Below, piece by piece: positions 28,279 through 36,167 of a DNA stretch of 64,000 nucleotides. Numbering within the stretch: position 1 is the stretch's first letter; each line of letters opens with the position of its first letter. Origin of the DNA: Cellulosimicrobium sp. ES-005 (GTDB lineage Bacteria; Actinomycetota; Actinomycetes; Actinomycetales; Cellulomonadaceae). The notes under the pieces are model-generated. The model made no database searches. It worked only from the letters and a program-made list of their open reading frames with translations, and was not told where the DNA came from. The stretch covers positions 3,224,001 through 3,288,000 of the forward strand of contig NZ_CP159290.1 in NCBI RefSeq assembly GCF_040448685.1. The letters run 5' to 3'. The translations under genes and the position numbers were made by a program.

Positions 28279-30081
28279 TCAGTGGCCGACCGTGACCGTG
28301 CCGGGGAACCGGGCCGCCGAGCGGTCGGTCGCGGAACCGTCGCCCGCCGCGTTGATCTCGGAGATCATCATGACGAGCTCGAGGTCGGAGTCCGCGGCGC
28401 GGGCGAGGCTGGTCGCGAGCTGGTACGGGTCGGTGATCGGCCTCATGTCGTAGTCCGTGACGATCATGCGCGTCTGCATGCCCAGGCTGTCGTTCTCGAC
28501 CGCCGTGCGCACGCTGTCCGCGAGGCGGTTCATCTGCGACTCCGTGAGCGTCATCGTCACCTGCTGGCCCGACGACACCTCGCTCGACGGGGAGAAGCCC
28601 GAGAACTCCTTCGTGTTGAAGTACTGCGACGACATGTCGTCGGCCGTGACGTCGAACGAGTACGTCCGTGCGGACACGTCCTCGGTCCCCGACGCGTCGA
28701 AGGCCTGCGACATGCGGAAGTCGCCGCGGTCGCCGTACGTCGCGGTGAGGAGCTGCTCCGTGCTGCCGTCGGGGTTGGTCGTCGCGACGAGCGAGCCCGT
28801 GTTCTTGCCGATCTCCCACTCGGCCCCGCCGACGGGGGTGTCGAAGCCGACGGTCGACGTCGAGTCGAACTCGACCCGCTCGATCTTCGTGGTGCCGGAG
28901 ATCCCGGTCGACGCGTCGGCGGGGATCTCGCCGGTGACGAGGTACCTGTCGTACGCGGCCTGGCCCTCCGGGGTGGACAGGTCGAACTCGGCGCTGCGCA
29001 GCGACGCGCCGTCGAGCGACGTCGTGTTGCCGAGCATGACCTTCACGGCGTCGAAGTCGAGACCGAGGCCCGCGTGGTTCGCGATCGCCTCGGTGGGGCC
29101 CGCGGTGACGCGCACCGTGTCGTCGCCCGTGCGCTCGATGAGGCTCGTCACGCCGCTCGCGTCCTTGACGGACGATTCGACGGCGATGTGGCGGAACGCC
29201 GCGTTGAGCTCGGTCTCCGCGTAGCTGCCGCCGTCCATCGTGACCGACGAGCCGACCGGCATGCTGCGGGGGTCGAACGGGTTGATGCTCCCGGGGTCGG
29301 TGACGCCCGCGCCGTCGGGCACCTTCACCGTGTACGCGGACGTGACGCCGGTCGTGTACCCGCCGCTGACGCCCGTGCCGCCCTTGTCGACGCCGCCCTC
29401 GACGCCGATCGAGACGTCGGACTTGGACGTGTACGTGGTGAAGCCGTCCTCCGACTTCTCGCCGACCGTGTACTCCGCACCGCCGTTGACGCCGAACGAG
29501 ATCTTCGACCCGTTCGTCGTCTTCATCCAGTCGGAGAGCGAGCCGCTGCCCGAGTACGTGGTCTCGCCGCTCTCCGGGTCGTGGGTCACGCCGAACCCGA
29601 CCTTCGCGTCGGTGCCCTCCGTCGCCGGGTTGCCCAGGCTCCCGTTGTCCGTGCCGGACTCGTGGTCGCCCTTCACCGTGACCTTGGGGCCGCCGGGGCT
29701 CTCGTCGCCCGACGCGTCGCCTCCGCCGCCACCGGGCCCACCGCCGGAGCCCGGCCCGCCCCCGGAACCGGGCCCGCCGCCCGGCCCGCCACCAGGGCCG
29801 CCGCTGCCGCCCGTGCCGTCCGAGCTGGCGCTCTCCTGCTGGTCGGCGTTCTTGCGGACCTTGTCCGCCGCGTCCCGGAGCGTCGCGGTGGCGGCGGCCA
29901 GCGCCGGGCCCAGCTCTGCGGACCAACGGCCGCGGAGCTCGTCGCCGTCCGGTCCGGCCCAGCGGGCCCCGCTCACGGTCGAGTCCAGCGTGCTCCGCGT
30001 GGTCGTGAGCGCCTCGGACGCCGTCGTGAGGCTCTGCGCGAGCGCGCGCAGCTCGCCGATGTCGGCACCGTAGAACCCCAT
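28279..30081 (-). CDS. WXG100-like N-domain fused to a large unknown domain
   Basis: A 600-residue protein. Residues 1-82 form two helices with a Trp-Ala-Gly turn (41-43), the layout of WXG100/ESAT-6-like proteins. A Gly/Pro/Ser linker (about 88-125) leads to about 475 residues rich in Ser, Thr, Gly and Asp without Cys, which resemble a beta-rich extracellular domain but match no family I know. There is no signal peptide. By analogy with WXG/LXG proteins it may be a type VII secretion substrate; no EssC/EccC gene is in the window. It is a single-gene unit. Alternative: a cytosolic structural protein with a coincidental WxG. Confidence 0.6.
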   Translation of the reverse strand: MGFYGADIGELRALAQSLTTASEALTTTRSTLDSTVSGARWAGPDGDELRGRWSAELGPALAAATATLRDAADKVRKNADQQESASSDGTGGSGGPGGGPGGGPGSGGGPGSGGGPGGGGGDASGDESPGGPKVTVKGDHESGTDNGSLGNPATEGTDAKVGFGVTHDPESGETTYSGSGSLSDWMKTTNGSKISFGVNGGAEYTVGEKSEDGFTTYTSKSDVSIGVEGGVDKGGTGVSGGYTTGVTSAYTVKVPDGAGVTDPGSINPFDPRSMPVGSSVTMDGGSYAETELNAAFRHIAVESSVKDASGVTSLIERTGDDTVRVTAGPTEAIANHAGLGLDFDAVKVMLGNTTSLDGASLRSAEFDLSTPEGQAAYDRYLVTGEIPADASTGISGTTKIERVEFDSTSTVGFDTPVGGAEWEIGKNTGSLVATTNPDGSTEQLLTATYGDRGDFRMSQAFDASGTEDVSARTYSFDVTADDMSSQYFNTKEFSGFSPSSEVSSGQQVTMTLTESQMNRLADSVRTAVENDSLGMQTRMIVTDYDMRPITDPYQLATSLARAADSDLELVMMISEINAAGDGSATDRSAARFPGTVTVGH

Positions 30082-30209
30082 GGTCGTCCCTCTGTCGCTG
30101 CGGATCGTGCCTCCGGAGCGTACGCGGGCGGGCGCCGCCGCGTCTCGTCCCGCTCATGGGGCGAGGTCCCCATCGGGCGCGCGTCGCGGCACGCGAGCGC
30201 GGCGCGCGG

Positions 30210-30665
30210 TCAGGCGGAGAGGACCCCCGCGAGCCGGTCGAGGACGATCCGACCCGCCGGCGGGACGCGGTGCGCGTCGGCCGGGGTCAGCCACGCGAGC
30301 TCGGCGATCTCGGCGTTCGGCGCCGGCTCGGGCGACCCGGGAGCCGGCTCGGCGTACATGCAGTGCATGCGCACGACCCGCCCGCCGAGGCCGTGCCCAG
30401 GCGCCTCGGCGACGAAGCCGGGGCGGACCGACGTCGGGTCGAGGCGCACCCCCAGCTCCTCGTGGATCTCGCGCACCAGCGCCTCGGCGTCCGACTCGCC
30501 GGGCTCGACCTTGCCGCCCGGCATGAAGAAGCGGTCCTTGCCCGTCGTGCGGACGGCGAGCAGGCGCCCGTCGCGGACGTTCACCCAGCCGACGGTGCGC
30601 AGCGGCGGCAGCGCGGCGGGCTCGGGGGAGGGCGGGTCGGTGCGGGGGAGGTCGTGCGACGTCAC
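30210..30665 (-). CDS. Nudix hydrolase
   Basis: A 151-residue hydrolase of nucleoside-diphosphate-linked compounds. The Nudix box is complete: G-x5-E-x7-REIHEELGV, with the catalytic REIHEE at about residues 78-83. The protein starts with a Pro-rich arm and TVGWVNVRDGRLLAVRT, typical of MutT/NUDT1-like members. GTG 30665 was chosen; an in-frame upstream extension crosses hairpins and is unlikely. Substrate cannot be predicted. Confidence 0.88.
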   Translation of the reverse strand: MTSHDLPRTDPPSPEPAALPPLRTVGWVNVRDGRLLAVRTTGKDRFFMPGGKVEPGESDAEALVREIHEELGVRLDPTSVRPGFVAEAPGHGLGGRVVRMHCMYAEPAPGSPEPAPNAEIAELAWLTPADAHRVPPAGRIVLDRLAGVLSA

Positions 30666-31013
30666 GCCCCCACTGTGCCATCTCCGGCGCGCCGCCTCCG
30701 CGGCGCCGTCCGACCCGGACGGCTCGACGCTGACGGCTCGACGACGACCGGCACCCCCGACGGCGCGTGGCGCACCCAGCAGCCACGCGCCGTCGGGCCT
30801 GCCTCTCGCGCGGCCCCAGTTCCGGCGAGAGGCGATGGTGCCGGGCCGGGCCCGGCACAGACGATCGTCACACCAACCGGCGAACCGTGCGCGCTGCGCA
30901 CCCGCGCTAGCCCCCCAGAAGACGCCGAACACGACATCGCTGCCGTTATCCGGGCGATAACGGCAGCAATGTCGTGTTCGAGGGCGAGCAGGGTCGTGCT
31001 CGCTGGCGTCGGG
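30666..31013. other. 348-bp gene-free region with four hairpins
   Basis: No gene is visible between the Nudix start and the GH6 stop. The region has four inverted repeats in a row: 16-bp perfect arms at 30756-30771/30782-30797 (CCCGACGGCGCGTGGC); 9-bp arms at 30801-30809/30825-30833 (GCCTCTCGC); a 21-base palindrome at 30838-30858 (arms GTGCCGGGCC); and the family A element at 30926-30980. The last may terminate the GH6 transcript. The role of the others is unknown. Confidence 0.6.
30926..30980. repeat. Family A palindromic element, copy 5
   Basis: 25-nt arms (30926-30950 and 30956-30980, one mismatch) with a 5-nt loop. Outer CGAACACGAC and inner CGTTATC are as in other copies; the variable bases are ATCGCT with compensating changes in the second arm. 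It lies 34 bp after the GH6 stop codon. Confidence 0.8.
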
Positions 31014-32357
31014 TTACCAGGACGCGTTGCGGGCGAGCTCGAGCGCGACGTCCTGCCACCACTGTCCGGCGGGCGGCCCGCCGTTGCACGACCCGTCGCT
31101 CTCGCCGGGCAGCTTGACCCAGAGCAGGGCGTCCAGGTGCGTGCCGTCGTCGACCGCGCGTGGCGGGTCGCCCAGCGCGCGACCGCGGGGGTTGCACCAC
31201 TCACCATTGCTCCCGTTGCCGTTGCGGGACGTGTCGACGACGAACGACACGTCGCCGCCGAGCAGCGCCGCGACCTGCTCGCCGTACGCGCGCGACTCGG
31301 CCGTCGTGCGGTAGTTCGACGTGTTGAGCGCGAACCCGACGGCGTCGTCGAGGCCCACCTGCTGGAGGCGGGCCGCGGCGGTCGCCGGGCTCAGCCACGC
31401 GGAGTGACCCGCGTCGATGTAGACGCGCGCGCCGGCGTCGGTCAGGATGCGGGCGGCGTCGCGCAGCATGCCGACGCGGTCGCCCTGGCCGGAGCAGTCG
31501 CCGAGCTGGGCGAGCGCGTCGGGCTCCAGGACGACCCACGGCTCGCCGACGATGCCGGACGCGACCGTCTGGACCCAGCTCCGGTACGCCGCCTCGGCGG
31601 TGCCGCCGCCCGAGTGCGAGCCGCAGTCGCGACCGGGGATCGCGTAGATCGTCAGGAGCGGCGTCGCTCCCTCGGCCGCGGCGGCGCTCGTGAACGCGGC
31701 GACCTTCGCGCGCGACACCTGCGCGTCCGCGTCGGTGACCCACGTCGACTGGGGCGTGAGCGCGATCTTCGCGAGCAGGTCCCGGTCCGTGCCCGACGCC
31801 GCCTGCCAGGCCTCCCACGCCTGGTTCGTCTCGTCCACGTGGAACGTCACGTCGTCCGGCGTCTCGGGGGGATCGGTGGGGTCCGGCGGGTCGGTGGGGT
31901 CGGGTGGGACGTCGCCGCCGCACGCGACGCCGTCGAGCGTGAAGCTCGCGGGCACGGCCGGGGCGGACGTGGCCGTGCCCACGAGGCCGAACGAGGCGCT
32001 GCCGCCCGTGGCGAGCGACGCGTTCCAGCCCACGTCGCCCACGGTGACCCGGCCGCCGTCGCGCCCGAGCGTGCCGTTCCAGAGCTGGCTGATGCTCTCG
32101 CCCGCCGGCAGGTCCCAGGCCAGCTCCCAGCCTGAGCGCGGGGCGCCGAGGTTCGTGACGGTGACGTCGGCCTGGAAGCCGCCGGACCACGCGCTCGTGA
32201 TGCGGTAGTCGACCGTGCAGGCCGCGGAGGGCGCGGCCGCGTGGGTCGTCGCGAGCGCCGCGCCGGCGGTCGCCGTGGCGCCCAGCGTCGCGAGGGTCGC
32301 GACGGCGGCGACGAGCGTCGCCGCACGGGGTCGTCGGGTGGGGGAGGTCGGTCTCAT
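31014..32357 (-). CDS. Secreted GH6 cellulase with N-terminal CBM2
   Basis: A 447-residue secreted beta-1,4-glucanase. Signal peptide (about 1-36), a CBM2 cellulose-binding module (47-146, bounded by Cys47 and Cys146 with exposed Trp57, Trp77/81 and Trp111), an Asp/Pro/Thr linker (149-169) and a GH6 domain (about 170-447). GH6 residues visible are Asp244 (GRDCG), the general acid Asp280 (VVLEPDALAQ) and Asp421 (GESDGSC). Short loops and overall length suggest an endoglucanase rather than a cellobiohydrolase. An 18-bp LacI-type operator lies 70-87 bp before the ATG. Confidence 0.93.
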   Translation of the reverse strand: MRPTSPTRRPRAATLVAAVATLATLGATATAGAALATTHAAAPSAACTVDYRITSAWSGGFQADVTVTNLGAPRSGWELAWDLPAGESISQLWNGTLGRDGGRVTVGDVGWNASLATGGSASFGLVGTATSAPAVPASFTLDGVACGGDVPPDPTDPPDPTDPPETPDDVTFHVDETNQAWEAWQAASGTDRDLLAKIALTPQSTWVTDADAQVSRAKVAAFTSAAAAEGATPLLTIYAIPGRDCGSHSGGGTAEAAYRSWVQTVASGIVGEPWVVLEPDALAQLGDCSGQGDRVGMLRDAARILTDAGARVYIDAGHSAWLSPATAAARLQQVGLDDAVGFALNTSNYRTTAESRAYGEQVAALLGGDVSFVVDTSRNGNGSNGEWCNPRGRALGDPPRAVDDGTHLDALLWVKLPGESDGSCNGGPPAGQWWQDVALELARNASW

Positions 32358-32426
32358 GCTCGGGGCTCCGTCGCCTCGGGGTCAGGACACCGCCACGGTA
32401 GGGACTGTCGGGGAGCGGCCGGGAGG

Positions 32427-32444
32427 GTGCGAAACGTTTCGCAC
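32427..32444. promoter_or_regulatory. LacI-family operator before the cellulase gene
   Basis: Perfect 18-bp palindrome GTGCGAAACGTTTCGCAC. The central AACGTT with CGAAAC/GTTTCG arms is the usual pattern of LacI/GalR-family operators. It sits between the divergent GH6 and PadR genes, nearer the GH6 promoter, and probably mediates sugar-induced or catabolite control of the cellulase. The regulator is not in the window. Confidence 0.7.
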
Positions 32445-32493
32445 TGCGGCGCGTCGTGCTCCATAGGTTCGCTGCGAGGGTATGGTCGTCGCC

Positions 32494-32907
32494 ATGGCAT
32501 CCAGACCGCTCCAGGAACCCGCGTTCCTCGTCCTGTCCGCGCTCGCGGCCGGTCCGCTGCACGGGTACGGCATCGCGCAGGACGTCGAGTCCAGCTCCGA
32601 CGGCCGCGTGACGCTGCGCGCCGGGACGCTCTACGGCGCGATCGACCGGCTCGTCGCCGCCGGGCTCGTCGAGGTCGACCGCGAGGAGGTCGTCGACTCG
32701 CGCCTGCGCCGCTACTACCGGCTCACCACGGAGGGCGGGACGCGCCTCGCCGCAGAGGCCGAGCGTGCCGAGGCCCAGGCGCGCCGCGCGCTCGAACGCC
32801 TCGGCGCCCGCCGTCGCGCGACCGCGGTGGCGCGCGACGGCGTCGCGGCGCGCCCCGCCCGCGGCGTCGCGGGAGGTCTCGCCGACGGCGGGGCGGTGCC
32901 GGCATGA
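32494..32907 (+). CDS. PadR-family transcriptional regulator
   Basis: A 137-residue PadR-type winged-helix regulator (LVLSALAAGPLHGYGIAQDVE...LRAGTLYGAIDRLVAAGLVEV), with a basic Ala/Arg-rich C-terminal stretch in place of a long dimerisation helix. Two Met starts are in frame, 32482 and 32494; neither has an ideally placed Shine-Dalgarno, and the second gives the usual family N terminus. The following membrane-protein gene overlaps the stop (ATGA), the normal arrangement of a PadR regulator with its target membrane protein. Confidence 0.87.
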   Translation: MASRPLQEPAFLVLSALAAGPLHGYGIAQDVESSSDGRVTLRAGTLYGAIDRLVAAGLVEVDREEVVDSRLRRYYRLTTEGGTRLAAEAERAEAQARRALERLGARRRATAVARDGVAARPARGVAGGLADGGAVPA

Positions 32908-34067
32908 GCGGGGACCGCGGGGGCCGCCCCGGCGCGGCGGGCGACGGGGTGACGGCCGCTCCTGCCGCGGCGAGCCCGACGGCGGAGCCCGGCCCGACGG
33001 TGCTCGTCGCCCCCGTGCTCGTGCGGGACTACCGCCGACTCCTGCGGCTCTTCCCGTACACGTACCGACGGGCGCACGAGGCCGAGATGCTCGGTCACCT
33101 GCTCGACGGCGCGCGGCCGGGGCGGTCGCGCCCGACCCGGGCCGAGCGGTGGGACCTGCTGCGCGCCGCCGCCCGCGAGTGGGCGCTCGCGCCGCTGGGC
33201 TCGACGCCGCGGCAGCGGCGGGCGGCGACCGGGCTGCTGTTCGTGCTGCTCCCGGCGGTGCTCGTGGTCATGGCGGTGCGCGTCCTCGCGTTCGCTGCCG
33301 CGATCGTCCGGGCGATGCTCGGCCCGGACGGCGGCGCGCCGCTCGCGGCGACCGTCCCGACGGCGCCGATGTGGGCCCTGTGGATCGCGGCGGTCGCCCT
33401 CACGCTCGTCGGGGCGCGACGCGTCGGCCTCGTGGTCGCGGTGCTCGCCGCCGGGGCGGGCGTGGCCGCGCTCGTCGGGTCGGTCGCTGCGGGCAGCGCC
33501 TATGCCGCGTACCTCGACGCACCGTGGGTCGTCGGGCTCGTCGCGTACGCGGGGGTGCTCGCCGCGGGACGGACGTGCCGGGTCGGCGCCGAGCCGGTCG
33601 CGCTCCGGGCGGCGACGGTCTGGGCCATGGCGCTGGTCCTCGGCGCCTTCGTCGCGGCGACCTCCGCCGACGCGGCGCACCTCGGGATGCCGTGGTGGTC
33701 GGGTGGCGCCCTGGTCTCGTGGACGCTTCAGGCGCTCGCCGTACCGGTCGTCCTGCTCCTCGGCGTCGCCCTCCTGTGGCGCCGGACGCGCCAGGCGGTC
33801 CCGGTGCTCGGCGGTCTCGCGGTCGCCGTGCTGCTGAGTCGCTCGACCTTCTTCTGGTCCGGCACGGTGAGCATCCAGACGGCGGACCTCGGGAACGTCG
33901 TCGGCCTCCTGGCGATCGCCGCCGCGGCGACGCTCGTGCTGCGCTGGGTCGTCAACCGTCTCGACGAGCTCTCCGAGGCGCGCGCCGCGCACGGGGCTCT
34001 GCTCGCCGCGACGGGAGGCACGCCGCACCCGGACGCGCCGCACCCGGGCGAGCCGACCGCCGTCTGA
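32904..34067 (+). CDS. Multi-pass membrane protein paired with PadR
   Basis: A 387-residue protein. The N-terminal 100 residues are cytosolic and contain YRRLLRLFPYTYRRAHEAEMLGHLLD-like sequence, the so-called permease-prefix segment often found next to PadR regulators. About eight hydrophobic segments follow. No catalytic motif is seen. It is translationally coupled to the PadR gene, so PadR very likely controls it. It is convergent with purB, with a family A palindrome in the 102-bp gap. Confidence 0.75.
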   Translation: MSGDRGGRPGAAGDGVTAAPAAASPTAEPGPTVLVAPVLVRDYRRLLRLFPYTYRRAHEAEMLGHLLDGARPGRSRPTRAERWDLLRAAAREWALAPLGSTPRQRRAATGLLFVLLPAVLVVMAVRVLAFAAAIVRAMLGPDGGAPLAATVPTAPMWALWIAAVALTLVGARRVGLVVAVLAAGAGVAALVGSVAAGSAYAAYLDAPWVVGLVAYAGVLAAGRTCRVGAEPVALRAATVWAMALVLGAFVAATSADAAHLGMPWWSGGALVSWTLQALAVPVVLLLGVALLWRRTRQAVPVLGGLAVAVLLSRSTFFWSGTVSIQTADLGNVVGLLAIAAAATLVLRWVVNRLDELSEARAAHGALLAATGGTPHPDAPHPGEPTAV

Positions 34068-34102
34068 CACCTGCGCCGCCGAGAACGACGCTGCGCGCTC
34101 GC

Positions 34103-34156
34103 GAGAACGACATGAGGGTCGTTATCCACCGGATAACGGCCCTCATGTCGTGTTCG
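34103..34156. repeat. Family A palindromic element, copy 6
   Basis: Arms 34103-34127 and 34131-34156 around a 3-nt loop, with the usual GTTATCC/GGATAAC core. The left arm lacks two bases of GAACACGAC (it reads GAACGAC) and there is one mismatch. A direct repeat GAGAACGAC lies just upstream (34081-34089). It is between convergent genes. Confidence 0.75.
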
Positions 34157-34169
34157 GCGCGGGGCTGGG

Positions 34170-35657
34170 TCAGTCCAGGTAGGCCGTCACCAAGCGGGCC
34201 GCCAGGCCCGTGTAGGTGGCCGGGGTGAGGTTCGCGAGGCGCTGGGCTACGTCGTCCGGAAGGCCGAGGCCGGCGACGAACTCGCGCAGGCGCGCGGCGT
34301 CGACGCGCTGGCCGCGCGTGAGGTCCTTGAGGCGCTCGTACGGGTTCTCCATGCCGGGGACGCCCGCGACGGACGCTGCGCGCATCGCCGACTGGATGGG
34401 CTCGCCGAGCACCTCCCAGTTCTCGTCGAGGTCCGCCGCCATGAGGTCGGCGTTCGCGGCGAGGGCCTTGAGGCCGCGGCGCACGTTGTCGATCGCGAGG
34501 AGCGAGTGGCCGAACGCGGGACCGACGTTGCGCTGCGTCGTCGAGTCCGTGAGGTCGCGCTGGAGGCGTGAGGTGACGAGCGTCGCGCCGAGCGTGTCGA
34601 GCAGCGCGGACGAGATCTCGAGGTTCGCCTCGGCGTTCTCGAACCGGATCGGGTTGACCTTGTGCGGCATGGTCGACGACCCGGTGGCGCCGGGGACGGG
34701 GATCTGCGTGAAGAACCCGAGCGAGATGTACGTCCACACGTCGGTCGCGAGGTTGTGGAGGATGCGGTTGAAGCGCGCGACGTCCGCGTACAGCTCGGCC
34801 TGCCAGTCGTGCGACTCGATCTGGGTCGTCAGCGGGTTCCACGTGAGCCCCAGGCCCTCGACGAAGTGCTTCGACACCGACGGCCAGTCCACGCCCGGCA
34901 CGGCGACGGTGTGCGCGCCGTACGTGCCCGTCGCCCCGTTGAGCTTGCCCAGGTACTCGGCCGCGCCGATCCGGCGGAGCTGGCGGCGCAGCCGGTGCGC
35001 GAGGACGGCGAGCTCCTTGCCGAGCGTCGTCGGCGTCGCGGGCTGGCCGTGCGTGCGCGAGAGCATCGGCACGTCCGCGTGCTCGCGCGCCATGTCCGCG
35101 AGCTGGTCGGCCAGGGCGGTCGCGGCGGGCAGCCACACCTGCTCGACGGCGCCGCGCACCATGAGCGCGTAGGACAGGTTGTTGACGTCCTCGCTCGTGC
35201 ACGCGAAGTGCACGAGCTCGCCGACGCCGGGGAGCACGGTGTCCGGGCCCAGGGCGTCGGGCGCCGCGGCGAGGCGGCGCTTGACGAAGTACTCGACCGC
35301 CTTGACGTCGTGCACCGTCTCGCGCTCGATCGCGGCGAGCTCGGCGATCTCCTCGCCGCCGAACGTCGCGGGGATGCGGCGCAGGTACGCGACCTCCGCG
35401 TCGGAGAGCTGGGGGGCGCCCGGCACGACCGGGCGGACCGCGTTCTCGTCGACCGCCTGGACGCCGTTGCACAGCGTGATGAGCCACTCGACCTCGACGT
35501 GGACGCGCTCGCGGTTGAGCGCGGCCTCGCTGAGGTGGTCGACGAGCGGTGCGACGGCCGCGCGGTAGCGCCCGTCGAGCGGGCCGAGCGCGATCGGCGG
35601 GGTCACCTCGGCGAGCGACACGCGGGCAGGGGCGTCTGCGGCAGGGTTCTCGGGCAC
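34170..35657 (-). CDS. purB: Adenylosuccinate lyase
   Basis: A 495-residue enzyme of the fumarase/aspartase superfamily that splits adenylosuccinate and SAICAR in purine synthesis. The signature GSSTMPHKVNPIRFENAE carries the catalytic Ser; the catalytic His pair is in SRTHGQPATPTTLGKE and in the earlier HDVKAVEY region. The C-terminal half (PIALGPLDGRYRA at the N terminus, DLTDSTTQRNVG later) matches the E. coli-type PurB. GTG 35657 is the start; the long upstream in-frame extension is not credible. Single-gene unit. Confidence 0.95.
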   Translation of the reverse strand: MPENPAADAPARVSLAEVTPPIALGPLDGRYRAAVAPLVDHLSEAALNRERVHVEVEWLITLCNGVQAVDENAVRPVVPGAPQLSDAEVAYLRRIPATFGGEEIAELAAIERETVHDVKAVEYFVKRRLAAAPDALGPDTVLPGVGELVHFACTSEDVNNLSYALMVRGAVEQVWLPAATALADQLADMAREHADVPMLSRTHGQPATPTTLGKELAVLAHRLRRQLRRIGAAEYLGKLNGATGTYGAHTVAVPGVDWPSVSKHFVEGLGLTWNPLTTQIESHDWQAELYADVARFNRILHNLATDVWTYISLGFFTQIPVPGATGSSTMPHKVNPIRFENAEANLEISSALLDTLGATLVTSRLQRDLTDSTTQRNVGPAFGHSLLAIDNVRRGLKALAANADLMAADLDENWEVLGEPIQSAMRAASVAGVPGMENPYERLKDLTRGQRVDAARLREFVAGLGLPDDVAQRLANLTPATYTGLAARLVTAYLD

Positions 35658-35852
35658 GCCCCTGATTCTCCCACGCGTGCCCGACGGCGGCCCGCGCCTC
35701 CCGCAGTCCGGGCACGCGTTCCTGGGCCGGCGCGCGATCCGTGGGCGCCGCGCGGTGCGTGGCCGTCCCCAGGACCGTCTTCCGAGCGGCCCGTCCACAG
35801 CGGCGGACGGGGCCGCGGCGTCCGGGGCGAGGCCCTGCGTACGGTCGCCGCC

Positions 35853-36167
35853 ATGTCCTCCTCGTCGCCCCCGCCGCCCCCGTCGTGCGACGCTGCGCCG
35901 TTCGGCGTCTCGCTCGCCCGGGCCCGGGTCCTCACCGCCCAGGACGACGTCGCGCGGGCCGGTGCCGCGCTCGTCGTGCCGGACCTGCCGTGGGCGGGCC
36001 ACGCGCGCGCGTCGTACGACGGTGCCGCCGCCGAGCGGCGCGGCGGGCTGCTCCGGCTCGGCATGCTGCTCGACAGCTGCCTCCTGCGCCTCGACGCGCT
36101 CACCGTCCTCGCCGAGGCCGAGGTGGCGAGGATCCGGGCCGAGCTCGCCGCGGCGGGGTTGCCGTGA
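35853..36167 (+). CDS. Small WXG-like helical protein
   Basis: A 104-residue protein with a Ser/Pro N terminus and two predicted helices joined by a turn containing Trp47-Ala-Gly49. Size and layout are those of WXG100/ESAT-6-like proteins, though the sequence does not match a subfamily I know. It has no signal peptide. Its stop overlaps the GTG start of the alpha/beta-hydrolase gene, so the two are coupled and may form a secreted pair or a chaperone-effector pair. No type VII secretion machinery is visible nearby. The assignment rests on motif and context only. Confidence 0.55.
   Translation: MSSSSPPPPPSCDAAPFGVSLARARVLTAQDDVARAGAALVVPDLPWAGHARASYDGAAAERRGGLLRLGMLLDSCLLRLDALTVLAEAEVARIRAELAAAGLP

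Noticed and set aside
28279-30081. Gly-rich stretch in the WXG-fusion protein as a collagen-like repeat
   Set aside because: It is a short irregular Gly/Pro/Ser linker of about 35 residues without sustained G-x-y periodicity.
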